A stretch of DNA of 64,000 bases from an uncultured Oscillospiraceae bacterium (GCA_900539195.1 UQBC01000001.1:62001-126000); one strand, 5' to 3'; positions 43,202-52,961 are shown, counted from the first letter of the stretch. The notes: generated by a model not told the origin, from the sequence alone. Numbers and translations: made by a program.

Positions 43202-44629
43202 TTGGCAAGACGCACGACGATAGCTAACCGCTGGTTTCTTAAAAGCTTCAGCGCGGTAGTTATAGTTCTGGTACTGCTTGATATAGTTATGTACTGCGTA
43301 TTCAGGGCGTACTTTTACAGTACAGTCGAGCAGACGCTCCGCAGTGAGCTGAACGTTATATCCACCGTGCTTACACGGTACTACAACAGCAGTTCGACAG
43401 GTAGCGGCACCAACTATTCAAACGAGATACGAGATACCGTTGAAAGTTTCACCAAAAAAGACCGTATGGAGCTTATGATGATAAACTCCGGAGGCAAGGT
43501 CGTAATAACGTCAAGCGGATTCGAGCCGAGCAACTCCTATGATATGCCCGACTATGACAGCGCAGTTAAAAGTGGAAACGGCATAGGTGTTTACAGCGGC
43601 TATCAGAGCAACGGCGAGAAGGTCATGGCAGTCACCGGACTGCTTGAAACAGGAAACGACAACTACAGCGCAGTAAGGGTCATAACTTCGCTTTCAAAGG
43701 TAGATAAACAGCTCGGCGTGATTATGATTTTCATAATAGCGATAAGCGGAGCTATCATAATACTTATGCTGGTGCTCGGACTTTACTTCATAAAATCGAT
43801 AGTAATGCCTTTAAGGCAGATAAGCGTAAACGCACGAAAGATAGCAAAGGGCGACTTCGGAGTGCATATTGAGGAAACCACAGATGACGAACTCGGTGAG
43901 CTGTGCCACGTATTCAACTATATGGCAGACGAGCTTGAAAACTCGGAGAAAATAAAGAACGACTTCATCTCTTCCGTATCACACGAACTGCGTACCCCGC
44001 TGACGGCGATAAAGGGCTGGAGCGAAACGATCGCCGCAAGCCCTAATGATAAGGAAACCGCCAAAAAAGGTATGCGGGTCATTGCGGAAGAATCCGAAAG
44101 ACTTTCCAATATGGTTGAAGAACTGCTTGACTTCTCAAGGATACAGGGCGGCAGGTTCAACCTCAGCAAGGCGAATATGGACGTGTTTGCCGAGCTTACC
44201 GACGCTGTGATAATATATTCCGAAAAGGCAAGACAGGAAAATAAGACGCTTCTGTATGACGAGCCGCAGGAGATAGTAACTATCTTCGGCGACAGAAACC
44301 GTATAAGACAGGTGTTTATAAATATAATAGACAACGCTATAAAATACTCCGCAGTAAACGGACATATCATAGTAGCTACTGCTATGACTGCCGACTCGGT
44401 TATCATTACCATTGAAGACGACGGTTGCGGCATTGCCGGATCCGACCTGCCCAAAGTTAAAGCCAAATTCTATAAGGCGAACAACACGGTAAGAGGTTCG
44501 GGAATAGGTCTTGCGGTTGCAGATGAGATTGTGACCGCACACGGCGGAACACTTGATATTGAAAGCGAACTCGGACGATATACAAGGGTAGTGATCACCC
44601 TGCCGATAGCTAAAAAGGACGAACAATAA
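43202..44629 (+). CDS. Sensor histidine kinase
   Basis: 475 residues from a TTG start at 43202, chosen because GGAGG lies 8 bases upstream; a longer frame to 43154 would overlap the regulator gene and has no site. Two membrane helices (about 14-36 and 170-195) flank an outside sensor domain, then HAMP (about 200-245), the HisKA box with H261 (SSVSHELRTP) and the ATPase domain (N box, GCGI, GSGIGLA). It phosphorylates the OmpR-type regulator encoded 20 bases upstream. Confidence 0.92.
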   Translation: MARRTTIANRWFLKSFSAVVIVLVLLDIVMYCVFRAYFYSTVEQTLRSELNVISTVLTRYYNSSSTGSGTNYSNEIRDTVESFTKKDRMELMMINSGGKVVITSSGFEPSNSYDMPDYDSAVKSGNGIGVYSGYQSNGEKVMAVTGLLETGNDNYSAVRVITSLSKVDKQLGVIMIFIIAISGAIIILMLVLGLYFIKSIVMPLRQISVNARKIAKGDFGVHIEETTDDELGELCHVFNYMADELENSEKIKNDFISSVSHELRTPLTAIKGWSETIAASPNDKETAKKGMRVIAEESERLSNMVEELLDFSRIQGGRFNLSKANMDVFAELTDAVIIYSEKARQENKTLLYDEPQEIVTIFGDRNRIRQVFINIIDNAIKYSAVNGHIIVATAMTADSVIITIEDDGCGIAGSDLPKVKAKFYKANNTVRGSGIGLAVADEIVTAHGGTLDIESELGRYTRVVITLPIAKKDEQ

Positions 44630-44641
44630 GAAAGGCTGAAT

Positions 44642-45697
44642 ATGAGCGAACAGAACAAGAAGATAATCAAAACAAAAGTCGGCGGACAAGCTCTCATTGA
44701 GGGCGTTATGATGCTCGGTCCGAAAAAGGGCTGTATGGCTGTACGTCAGCCCGACAGGGAGATATACACGGAGGTGTGGGACAGGAAGGCTCCGAAGTGG
44801 TATAACAAAGCGCCATTTATCAGAGGCTGTATAAATTTCGTTTCACAGTTGGCGGACGGTTACAAGTACCTTAACAAGTCGGGCGAAGTGAGCGGAATGT
44901 TCGATGAAGAAGAGGACGAAAAGGACAAGAAGAAAAAAGAAAAAGAGCAGGACAAACAGGCAGATAACGTAAGCAAAGAAAAACCGGAAGATAAAAAGGA
45001 CGAAAAGAAAGACGGCAATAGCGCCGCTCTGACAACGGCTGTTGCGGTCATATCGGGTATTCTCGGCGTAGGGCTTGCGGTCGCACTGTTTGTGATACTG
45101 CCTACGCTTATATTCACAGGGATACAGACGCTGTGCGGAGATACGAATATATCCGCATTCCGCTCACTGACGGAGGGTATTATTAAGATAGCGCTTTTTG
45201 TCGGCTATCTGTGGCTGACCTCTCTTATGAAAACGATGAAAAGGCTGTATCAGTATCACGGTGCGGAGCATAAGACGATATTCTGCTATGAGCATGGCGA
45301 GGAGCTGACTGTGGAGAACGTCAGAAAGTACAAGCGTTTCCACCCCAGATGCGGTACCAGCTTTATATTCCTGACGCTTGCGATAAGCATACTGGTATAT
45401 ACCCTGCTCCCGATAAACAGCGAGCTGTTCATTGAAGCATTCGGAGTATCAAAGCTTATCGGCGATATGCTGAGAGTATGCTGTAAGATAATTTTCCTGC
45501 CGATAGTCGTAGGTATCTCATACGAACTTATCCGTATCGCAGGAAAGTATGACAATGTGGTTACGAAGATAATTTCCGCTCCGGGACTTGCTATACAGCG
45601 TCTTACCACAAAGGAGCCTGCCGATGAGATGATAGAGGTGGCTATTGCGTCAATGAAGCCTGTTCTACCCGAAAATGCGGAGGACGCAAAGTGGTAA
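44642..45697 (+). CDS. DUF1385 membrane protein
   Basis: 351 residues. The family start (GGQALIEGVMMLGPKKGCMAVRQPD) and the YHGAEHKTIFCYEHGEELTVENVRKYKRFHPRCGTSF block are diagnostic. A long Lys/Asp/Glu-rich insert (about 85-130) stands before four membrane helices. DUF1385 members lie upstream of prmC across Clostridia, as here, with overlap of the two genes; their function is unknown. The insert is unusually charged for the family. Confidence 0.88.
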   Translation: MSEQNKKIIKTKVGGQALIEGVMMLGPKKGCMAVRQPDREIYTEVWDRKAPKWYNKAPFIRGCINFVSQLADGYKYLNKSGEVSGMFDEEEDEKDKKKKEKEQDKQADNVSKEKPEDKKDEKKDGNSAALTTAVAVISGILGVGLAVALFVILPTLIFTGIQTLCGDTNISAFRSLTEGIIKIALFVGYLWLTSLMKTMKRLYQYHGAEHKTIFCYEHGEELTVENVRKYKRFHPRCGTSFIFLTLAISILVYTLLPINSELFIEAFGVSKLIGDMLRVCCKIIFLPIVVGISYELIRIAGKYDNVVTKIISAPGLAIQRLTTKEPADEMIEVAIASMKPVLPENAEDAKW

Positions 45698-46518
45698 TAA
45701 GGCAGGCGGTACGGCTTATAAGCGATATGCTTGAAAGCGTTACCGACGATGCGTATTTTGAGGCAAGGCAGATAGTAAGCGAAATCAGCGGCGGTAAAAT
45801 GCCGTTTGAGGAAATCACCGAGGCACAGCTTGCCGAGTGCGAGGATAAGGCGAAAAGACGTAAAACGGGCGAGCCGCTGCAATATATTTTAGGAAACTGG
45901 GAATTTTACGGCAGAAAATATTTTGTCGGGGAGGGAGTGCTTATTCCCCGTCCCGAAACAGAACTTCTGTGCGATATAGCAATCGAACATCTTAAAAACA
46001 CGGGCGGTACGGCGGTGGACTTATGCTCGGGGAGCGGATGTATCGCTGTTACAACAGCGCTTGAAGCAAATGTCGGAACTGTAGGCATAGAGATATCCGG
46101 TAAGGCATACGGCTATTTTCTGAAAAACATAGCCGAAAACAAGGCAGAAAAGCTTGTCACTGCGATAAACGGAGATATTTTCGATAAGGATATACTTGGA
46201 CAGTTTCCTGATGATTCGTTGTCTGCCGTGCTTTCAAATCCGCCGTATATATCTTCTGCGGATATGAAAACTCTGCAAAAGGAAGTAACATTCGAGCCTG
46301 AGCTTGCACTTTTCGGCGGTGAGGACGGACTGGACTTTTACCGCAGACTGGTGCCGATGTGGGCAGTAAAGCTCAGAAGCGGAGGACTTTTTGCAGTAGA
46401 GATCGGCGAAGAACAGGGACAGGCTGTGAGCGATATATTCAAAAAAGCGGGACTTACACCGCAGGTCGTTACAGACTACAGCGGTCACAATAGGATAGTC
46501 AGCGCCGTAAAGCAATAG
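45691..46518 (+). CDS. prmC: Peptide chain release factor N5-glutamine methyltransferase
   Basis: 275 residues. PrmC methylates the GGQ glutamine of RF1 and RF2. The helical N-domain is followed by the SAM fold (AVDLCSGSGCIAV, 108-120) and the NPPY motif at 183-186. The start is GTG at 45691, overlapping the DUF1385 stop by 7 bases, with GGAGG 7 bases upstream. recA follows after a 91-base gap holding a palindrome and promoter. Confidence 0.95.
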   Translation: MVIRQAVRLISDMLESVTDDAYFEARQIVSEISGGKMPFEEITEAQLAECEDKAKRRKTGEPLQYILGNWEFYGRKYFVGEGVLIPRPETELLCDIAIEHLKNTGGTAVDLCSGSGCIAVTTALEANVGTVGIEISGKAYGYFLKNIAENKAEKLVTAINGDIFDKDILGQFPDDSLSAVLSNPPYISSADMKTLQKEVTFEPELALFGGEDGLDFYRRLVPMWAVKLRSGGLFAVEIGEEQGQAVSDIFKKAGLTPQVVTDYSGHNRIVSAVKQ

Positions 46519-46528
46519 AAAATAAAAT

Positions 46529-46548
46529 CTGTACATTTTATTGTACAG
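46529..46548. promoter_or_regulatory. Perfect palindrome overlapping the recA promoter
   Basis: CTGTACA-TTTTAT-TGTACAG is a perfect 7-bp inverted repeat whose right arm overlaps the -35 box of recA. The position is that of an SOS operator, but it is neither the Firmicutes LexA box (GAAC-N4-GTTC type) nor the proteobacterial CTGT-N8-ACAG spacing. It could also end the prmC transcript. Confidence 0.6.
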
Positions 46549-46568
46549 CGATTATGATAGAATATAAT
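46541..46568 (+). promoter_or_regulatory. Sigma-A promoter of recA
   Basis: -35 TTGTAC (46541-46546) and perfect -10 TATAAT (46563-46568), spacing 16. Confidence 0.75.
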
Positions 46569-46609
46569 CACAGGATAAAACCGAACACAGAAAGGACGGG
46601 TAAAATAAT

Positions 46610-47866
46610 ATGGCAAAGGCAAACACAAAAAAGGCGACACCTACCGTAAATCATCCTACCACCCCGGAGGAGAAGAAAAAGGCTCTTGATACCGCTATGG
46701 AGCAAATAATCAAGAACTACGGTCAGGGTGCTGTAATGTTCCTAGGCGGAGAGGGAAATAAAAAGCTGGATGTTGAAAGCGTGCCGACAGGCTCTATAGG
46801 TCTTGACTATGCGCTCGGTATAGGCGGTCTGCCGAAGGGCAGAATTATCGAGATATACGGACCGGAATCAGGCGGTAAGACAACGGTTACGCTCCACGCT
46901 ATCGCAGAAACGCAGAAGCTCGGCGGTATGGCGGCATTCATAGACGTTGAACACGCTCTCGATCCCGTTTACGCAAAGTCGCTCGGTGTTGATATCGATC
47001 ACCTTATCGTTTCTCAGCCTGACACAGGCGAGCAGGCGCTTGAAATTATGGAAACGCTTGCACGCTCTGGTGCTATTGATATTGTCGTACTTGACTCGGT
47101 TGCCGCTATGGTCACAAAGGCGGAGATCGACGGTGAGATAGGCGACAGCTTTGTAGGCGTTCAGGCAAGACTTATGTCAGCGGCTATGAGAAAGCTGACA
47201 AGCGTTATATCAAAGTCGAATACTGTCGCTATCTTTATAAACCAGGTGCGTGAAAAGATAGGCGTTATGTACGGAAATCCCGAAACTACTCCGGGCGGTC
47301 GTGCGCTCAAGTTCTATGCAAGCGTTCGTATAGAAGTCCGCAAGGGTGAGAAGATAGTTGACGATGGCGAGATAATAGGTTATACTACTAAGTGCAAGGT
47401 CGTAAAAAACAAGGTCGCACCTCCGTTCAAGGAAACGCAGTTCGATATGATATTCGGCGAGGGTATTTCAAGGCTTGGTGAAATCATAACTATGGGCGAA
47501 GAGCTCGGCTTTATCAAGAAGAGCGGTGCATGGTACAGCTATAACGGAGAGAGGCTCGGACAGGGCAAGGAAAAGACCAAGAAGTTCCTCAAAGAAAATG
47601 ACGATCTGCGCCTTGAGATCGAGGGCAAGATAAAAGAGAATATGTCAAAGCTTGATATGTCGGCAAGCGAGGACGACAGCGACAAGGCTGACACCTCAGA
47701 AACCGCCGCAGAAAACGAGCTTAAGGAAATCGGCGAAGAAGCCGCAAAGGCTGACGCTGCCACAGCCCCCGCTCCTGCGCCTAAGAAAAAGGCAACTGCA
47801 AAGAAGAGCGTTGTAGTCGAAGCCGACAGCGACTTTGAGGAATTTTCGCCTGAGGACCTCGGCTGA
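46610..47866 (+). CDS. recA: Recombinase RecA
   Basis: 418 residues, longer than the usual 345-360. Walker A GPESGGKT (84-91), Walker B-type VVLDSVAAM, loop L1/L2 region and NQVREKIGVMYGNPETTPGG are canonical. RecA forms filaments on single-stranded DNA and drives strand exchange and LexA cleavage. The extra length is a C-terminal acidic then Ala/Lys-rich tail (about 350-418). Its stop overlaps the recX start (TGATG type junction). Confidence 0.97.
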   Translation: MAKANTKKATPTVNHPTTPEEKKKALDTAMEQIIKNYGQGAVMFLGGEGNKKLDVESVPTGSIGLDYALGIGGLPKGRIIEIYGPESGGKTTVTLHAIAETQKLGGMAAFIDVEHALDPVYAKSLGVDIDHLIVSQPDTGEQALEIMETLARSGAIDIVVLDSVAAMVTKAEIDGEIGDSFVGVQARLMSAAMRKLTSVISKSNTVAIFINQVREKIGVMYGNPETTPGGRALKFYASVRIEVRKGEKIVDDGEIIGYTTKCKVVKNKVAPPFKETQFDMIFGEGISRLGEIITMGEELGFIKKSGAWYSYNGERLGQGKEKTKKFLKENDDLRLEIEGKIKENMSKLDMSASEDDSDKADTSETAAENELKEIGEEAAKADAATAPAPAPKKKATAKKSVVVEADSDFEEFSPEDLG

Positions 47867-48366
47867 TGTCATATACGGACGATGAAAGAATAAGGGCAAA
47901 ACGCAGAGCGCTGTATATACTCGCTCAGCGTGACCACTCTAAAAAAGAGCTTTATGACAAGCTTATAAAAAACTATCCTCCCGATCTGTGCGAGATGGTA
48001 GTCGGGCTTATGTGCGAGCATGACCTGATAAACGAGGAAAAGTATACGGAAAAGCTATACAAGGCATATATAAACAAGGGTTGGGGTAAGTCCAAGATCC
48101 GCTTTGAACTGCGAAGAAAGGGCTTGCCCGACAGCCTTATTTCACAGCAGGAAGAAGAATATGACACGGAGGATTTTATAGACGAAATTATACATCTTGT
48201 AGACAAAAAATACTCAAGCAAGCTGGATTTTTCGGATTATAAAAGCATACAGCGTGTTACTGCGGCGCTTGCACGCAGAGGCTTTGCGTATGATGATATA
48301 AAGCTTGCATTATCCCGTATAAAAGACGGGGATTATGACGAGGAAGATGAGGAATATGACGAATAG
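47866..48366 (+). CDS. recX: RecA regulator RecX
   Basis: 166 residues of three-helix RecX repeats (ALYILAQRDHSKKELYDKLIKNYP; YIN-KGWGKSKIRFELRRKGLP; RVTAALARRGFAYDDIKLALSRI), with an acidic tail of Glu/Asp/Tyr. RecX binds and depolymerises or modulates RecA filaments. One-base overlap with recA indicates translational coupling, so both follow the recA promoter. Confidence 0.93.
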   Translation: MSYTDDERIRAKRRALYILAQRDHSKKELYDKLIKNYPPDLCEMVVGLMCEHDLINEEKYTEKLYKAYINKGWGKSKIRFELRRKGLPDSLISQQEEEYDTEDFIDEIIHLVDKKYSSKLDFSDYKSIQRVTAALARRGFAYDDIKLALSRIKDGDYDEEDEEYDE

Positions 48367-48413
48367 ACCGTAATATTCAGAATATAAGGGAAACGGAAAG
48401 GTAAGGAAAAATA

Positions 48414-49751
48414 ATGGCAGAAACGATAAAGGTCGGAATGGTTTCTCTCGGATGTCCGAAGAACCAGTGCGACGCTGAGCTTATGCTTGCAAAGATAGCG
48501 AAAGCAGGCTTCAAAATAGTAAACGAGGCAGGTCTTGCGGATGTTGTTATTATCAACACCTGCGGCTTTATACAAAGTGCAAAGGAAGAAGCCATCGAGG
48601 AGATAATGGAGGCGATAAGCCGAAAAAATGACGGTATCAACAAGAAGATAATCGTAACGGGCTGTCTTGCCGAGCGTTATCAGAAGCAGATGGACGAAGA
48701 ATTCCCCGAAATAGACGCAGTGGTAGGTATTGCAAAAAACGATGATATAGTTGAAATCATAAACTCGGTAATGCTGGACAGGAGGGTCATTACCTTCGGC
48801 GACAAGCTGTGTCACAATATGGAGGGCGACAAGCTGCAGTCTACTCTGCCCCACTATGCATATCTGAGAATTGCGGACGGCTGTTCAAACAAATGTTCTT
48901 ACTGCGCAATACCGCTTATAAGAGGTAAAATGCGTTCCAGAAAGATGGAGAACATAATAGAGGAAGCGAAGAAATTTGCCGAAAACGGCGTAAAGGAACT
49001 TGTTATAGTAGCACAGGACGTTACGGCATACGGCATTGACCTTTATAAGAAATACGCTCTGCCGGATCTGCTTAAGCAGCTATGTAAGATAGACGGCATA
49101 AAGTGGATAAGACTGCTTTACTGCTATCCCGAAAGAATGACGGACGAGCTTATCGAAACAATAAAGACAGAGGACAAGGTGCTGAATTACATTGATATTC
49201 CGATACAGCACTGCAACAAGGAAATTCTCCGCAATATGTACCGTGGCGGCGACGAGCAGAGCCTGCGTGAACTGTTTGCGAAGCTTCGCCGTGAAATTCC
49301 CGGCGTGGTGCTGAGAACAACGCTTATCACGGGCTTCCCCGGTGAAACGGAGGAGCAGTTCAGCGAGCTTGCCGAATTTGTAAACGATATAAAATTTGAG
49401 CGTCTTGGCTGCTTTGCCTATTCTGCGGAAGAGGATACTCCCGCCGCCGAAATGCCTGACCAGGTAGACGAGGGCGAAAGACAGCGCAGAGCGGATATAA
49501 TCACAGGCGAACAGGAAATACGCATGGGCGAATATTACGCAGGTATGGTAGGCAACACCTATGAGGTCGTCTGTGAGGGCTTTGACCGCTACTCCGATAT
49601 GTATTTCGGCAGAAGTATGCACTTCGCTCCCGAAATTGACGGAATGATATATTTCACATCGACAAAAGAAAAGCGTCCTGTCATCGGAGATTTTATAAAC
49701 GTTAAAATAACCGACGTACTTGAAAACAATCTGCTCGGAGAGCAGGTTTGA
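48414..49751 (+). CDS. rimO: Ribosomal protein S12 methylthiotransferase RimO
   Basis: 445 residues. N-terminal methylthiotransferase domain with cluster cysteines C14, C50 and C84, radical SAM motif C157-SNK-C161-SY-C164, and a C-terminal TRAM domain (about 375-440). It methylthiolates an aspartate of S12 (D88 in E. coli). The RimO-specific start (VGMVSLGCPKNQCDAE) separates it from MiaB. pgsA follows at 18 bases. Confidence 0.95.
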   Translation: MAETIKVGMVSLGCPKNQCDAELMLAKIAKAGFKIVNEAGLADVVIINTCGFIQSAKEEAIEEIMEAISRKNDGINKKIIVTGCLAERYQKQMDEEFPEIDAVVGIAKNDDIVEIINSVMLDRRVITFGDKLCHNMEGDKLQSTLPHYAYLRIADGCSNKCSYCAIPLIRGKMRSRKMENIIEEAKKFAENGVKELVIVAQDVTAYGIDLYKKYALPDLLKQLCKIDGIKWIRLLYCYPERMTDELIETIKTEDKVLNYIDIPIQHCNKEILRNMYRGGDEQSLRELFAKLRREIPGVVLRTTLITGFPGETEEQFSELAEFVNDIKFERLGCFAYSAEEDTPAAEMPDQVDEGERQRRADIITGEQEIRMGEYYAGMVGNTYEVVCEGFDRYSDMYFGRSMHFAPEIDGMIYFTSTKEKRPVIGDFINVKITDVLENNLLGEQV

Positions 49752-49769
49752 CGCTGAAAGGACAGAGGT

Positions 49770-50348
49770 ATGAATCTAGCTAATAAGCTCACACTGCTTC
49801 GGGTGATACTTGTTCCGTTCTTTGCGTTCTTTATGCTTGCGGGCAATATTGTTCCATACAGCTATCTGTGGGCGGCGATAATATTTGCCGCTGCCAGCAT
49901 AACCGATACGGCAGACGGTAAGATTGCAAGAAAATACAATATGGTGACAAACTTCGGCAAGTTTCTGGATCCCCTTGCGGACAAACTGCTTGTAGTCACC
50001 GCTCTAATATGCTTTGTTGAGCTTGGCTGGGCGAGCGCATGGGTAACGGCTATTATAGTAGCCCGTGAATTTGTGGTATCGGGAATACGGCTTATTGCCG
50101 CAGGAAGCGAGAAGAAGATAGTAATTGCGGCAAGTATATGGGGCAAGCTGAAAACAGCCTCTACAATGGTTGCAATATGCGTTATCATAATACTGCATAT
50201 TCTTGTCGGCTTCGGCGCAATCACCGCGGAAGCCTTCCCCGTACAGCTCATCAGCGATATACTTATGTACATATCCTGCATACTTACGACGGTTTCGGGA
50301 CTCAAATATCTGTGGGATTACAGAGAGGTTCTGAAAACCGATGCGTAA
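49770..50348 (+). CDS. pgsA: CDP-diacylglycerol-glycerol-3-phosphate 3-phosphatidyltransferase
   Basis: 192 residues, about five membrane helices. The CDP-alcohol phosphotransferase motif D-G-x2-A-R-x8-G-x3-D-x3-D is intact (ADGKIARKY then GKFLDPLADK). It makes phosphatidylglycerol phosphate, the first committed step to PG and cardiolipin. The rimO-pgsA order is normal in Firmicutes. Confidence 0.93.
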   Translation: MNLANKLTLLRVILVPFFAFFMLAGNIVPYSYLWAAIIFAAASITDTADGKIARKYNMVTNFGKFLDPLADKLLVVTALICFVELGWASAWVTAIIVAREFVVSGIRLIAAGSEKKIVIAASIWGKLKTASTMVAICVIIILHILVGFGAITAEAFPVQLISDILMYISCILTTVSGLKYLWDYREVLKTDA

Positions 50349-50386
50349 ATGCGGCACTTTAAAAATTTCAACAACCCGGAGGAACT

Positions 50387-51760
50387 ATGGGAAGAGATAA
50401 ACTCGGCAGCCGTCTTGGCTTTATACTGCTCAGCGCAGGCTGTGCAATAGGAATAGGAAACGTATGGAAGTTTCCTTATGTGGTAGGTCAAAGCGGCGGC
50501 GGTCTTTTCGTCCTTATATATCTGTTCTTCCTTGTAATACTCGGCATACCCGTGCTTACTATGGAGTTTTCCATAGGCAGAGCGGCTCAGAAAAGCCCTG
50601 CGAAAATGTACGAACAGCTTGAACCGAAAGGCAGTAAGTGGCACATTCACGGAAAGGTTTCGCTTATAGGCTGTTATCTGCTGATGATGTTCTATACAAC
50701 GGTGGCAGGCTGGATGCTGAAGTTCTTTGTTTCGACCGCATCCGGAGAGCTTGTCGGAATGGACACTGCGGCTGTCGAAAATCACTTCAACGTTGATGTT
50801 CTGGGCGACCCTGTTTCGCTTATCGGCTATATGGGCATAGTCGTTGTGATAGGTGTTCTCGTCTGCTTTATCGGCGTACAGAACGGTCTTGAAAAGGTCA
50901 CTAAGGTGATGATGCTCGCCCTGCTCGCCATAATGGTGGTGCTTGCGATAAACAGCTTTACAATGCCCGGCGGAGCGGAAGGACTTTCGTTCTATCTGCT
51001 GCCCGATTTCAGTGCTATAGAAAAGGTCGGTATAGCAAATATCCTTGTAAGTGCAATGAATCAGGCGTTCTTCACGCTGAGTATCGGTATGGGAAGTATG
51101 GCTATATTCGGCAGTTATATCGGCAAGGACAGATCGCTTCTCGGAGAATCGGTAAATGTAGCGCTGCTTGACACGTTTGTTGCGGTAGCGTCCGGACTTA
51201 TTATTTTTCCCGCCTGCTCGGCATACGGAGTGGACGTTACAAGCGGTCCGAAGCTGTTATTTATAACTCTGCCTAACATTTTCAACAATATTCCTCTCGG
51301 CAGGCTGTGGGGAAGTCTTTTCTTCGTATTCTTGTCATTTGCGGCGCTGTCAACGGTGCTTGCCGTGTTTGAATGTATAATAGCAAATACTATGGACTTA
51401 TGGGGGCTCAGCAGAAAGAAGGCCTGCATTATAAACGGCATACTTCTGTTTTTACTGTCTGTTCCCTGCTGTCTGGGATTCAATGTTCTCAGCGGCTTTC
51501 AGCCGCTTGGCGCAGGAAGCACGATACTTGACCTTGAGGATACTGTAGTCAGCAACTTCATTCTTCCGCTCGGCTCGCTTGTATTCATTCTGTTCTGTGT
51601 AACGAAAAAGGGCTGGGGCTGGGATAACTTCGTAAATGAAGCGAATACCGGCAAGGGTCTTAAGATAAAGAAGTTTATGAAAGGCTATATGACGTATGTT
51701 CTGCCTGTACTCGTAATGTTTGTGTTTATTATGGGTCTTGTGGGACTTATAAAGGGATAA
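50387..51760 (+). CDS. Sodium-dependent NSS/SNF-family transporter
   Basis: 457 residues with about 11-12 predicted helices. The NSS start (GSRLGFILLSAGCAIGIGNVWKFPY) includes the unwound helix 1 that binds Na+ and an amino acid. These symporters import neutral amino acids such as tyrosine, tryptophan or leucine; the substrate cannot be fixed here. CGGAGG precedes the ATG; a bidirectional terminator lies 21 bases after the stop. Confidence 0.92.
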   Translation: MGRDKLGSRLGFILLSAGCAIGIGNVWKFPYVVGQSGGGLFVLIYLFFLVILGIPVLTMEFSIGRAAQKSPAKMYEQLEPKGSKWHIHGKVSLIGCYLLMMFYTTVAGWMLKFFVSTASGELVGMDTAAVENHFNVDVLGDPVSLIGYMGIVVVIGVLVCFIGVQNGLEKVTKVMMLALLAIMVVLAINSFTMPGGAEGLSFYLLPDFSAIEKVGIANILVSAMNQAFFTLSIGMGSMAIFGSYIGKDRSLLGESVNVALLDTFVAVASGLIIFPACSAYGVDVTSGPKLLFITLPNIFNNIPLGRLWGSLFFVFLSFAALSTVLAVFECIIANTMDLWGLSRKKACIINGILLFLLSVPCCLGFNVLSGFQPLGAGSTILDLEDTVVSNFILPLGSLVFILFCVTKKGWGWDNFVNEANTGKGLKIKKFMKGYMTYVLPVLVMFVFIMGLVGLIKG

Positions 51761-51780
51761 CCAAAACTATATAGCGCAAA

Positions 51781-51820
51781 CCCCGCCGTGTATCATTCTC
51801 CGATACACGGCGGGGTTTTA
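51781..51820. terminator. Bidirectional terminator
   Basis: CCCCGCCGTGTATC (51781-51794) pairs perfectly with GATACACGGCGGGG (51802-51815), flanked by a T run on the right and A-rich sequence on the left. It serves the convergent NSS and alpha/beta hydrolase genes. Confidence 0.9.
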
Positions 51821-51848
51821 TTATGTCCTTATATCCGGTCAGCCTGTG

Positions 51849-52949
51849 TCACTTGCCGCTTTTCTTTTTGCCTTGCGAAGCAGCGACACTGAAACCCTTC
51901 CCACTCTGAGCCGTTTCGTAAAAATCGGCTATCAACTTCATCAGCTTGCCGTCAAGCTCGTAGTAAATATCCTTGTCAACGTTTTTGCTGAACAGTTCTC
52001 TTCTATTCTTGTTAGTCCTTTGTTTTTTCGGATAGGTCGTTTCAAAAAGCGTGTCAAGCTGTGCCTTGTGCTTTATCGCTCTGTCGCTGTCAAGAGAGTT
52101 GTGACCCTTGTTCTTTTCGGTCACAAGAGTGATATTGTCGTTTTTCTCAACATTGGCAAGTACGCTGTTTTTAAGGCTTATCGTCTTATCGTCCGTGCTG
52201 TGCAGAATAAGGAACTTAGTGCCGTTTGCGGTTGCTTTCGCTATTCCTGCGTGGGCTGTGTAGCCTGCCGCCTTGCCGTATTTGATACGCTCGTACAGCT
52301 TTATATAGGCTCTAAGGATATATATCCATCTGCCCATCATAGCAGAGCCTTCTTCAAGTACCATTTCGCTTGTTCTGTCAAATCCGCTCTGTACGAATAC
52401 CGCCTTTATGTCATAAAGATGATAGCAATGCACAGCAGATACCGCATATCCTCCCCAGCTGTGACCGAACAGATACAGCGGAAGCGTGTTTGTTTTGGTA
52501 ACAAAACTGAGTGCCGCATCAAGATCCTCCGCCGACTGAGGAAGCCCACGCAGTGACTTTCCTCCGCTTAAATGACTGCCGCTGTTGTCAAAGGCAAATA
52601 TCTTGTATCCCCGTCTTGCAAAATACGCTATCTCGGGCAGATAGCTGAGCTGTCCGTCAAATATACCGTGTGAGAAAACTATAAGCCCCCTGAAGCTGTC
52701 ATAGCTTTCATCGTGGTAGTAAAACCCCGTGTACTTATAGCCACGCTTTGACGGGAATGTGACCGGCTCGTTTACAAGCCCCTTATAATCGCTCAGATCC
52801 GGCAGATGTGCGGAATCGTATATCTCGAACCGCTTTCCGAAAACGCTCTCATAAAGTATTGCGGACAGCAGAAGGGATATTATCATTATCAGCAGTACAG
52901 CGCCGAGAATGATTCCGGCGACCGACAGCACCGAAAGAAAAACGTCCAC
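51849..52949 (-). CDS. Alpha/beta hydrolase with N-terminal membrane helix
   Basis: 366 residues. One membrane helix (about 8-30) is followed by an alpha/beta hydrolase with nucleophile elbow GHSWGG, an acid candidate in ILHSTDDKTIS and His in KNKGHNSLDS. The C-terminal region is basic. Substrate unknown; the family includes carboxyl esterases and peptidases. It follows glmU by 12 bases in the same direction. Confidence 0.8.
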   Translation of the reverse strand: MDVFLSVLSVAGIILGAVLLIMIISLLLSAILYESVFGKRFEIYDSAHLPDLSDYKGLVNEPVTFPSKRGYKYTGFYYHDESYDSFRGLIVFSHGIFDGQLSYLPEIAYFARRGYKIFAFDNSGSHLSGGKSLRGLPQSAEDLDAALSFVTKTNTLPLYLFGHSWGGYAVSAVHCYHLYDIKAVFVQSGFDRTSEMVLEEGSAMMGRWIYILRAYIKLYERIKYGKAAGYTAHAGIAKATANGTKFLILHSTDDKTISLKNSVLANVEKNDNITLVTEKNKGHNSLDSDRAIKHKAQLDTLFETTYPKKQRTNKNRRELFSKNVDKDIYYELDGKLMKLIADFYETAQSGKGFSVAASQGKKKSGK

Positions 52950-52961
52950 CTGTTTTCCTCC

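Noticed and set aside
46529..46548. Classical LexA box at recA
   Set aside because: Spacing is CTGT-N12-ACAG, not N8, and the Firmicutes GAAC/GTTC arms are missing; kept only as an unassigned palindrome.
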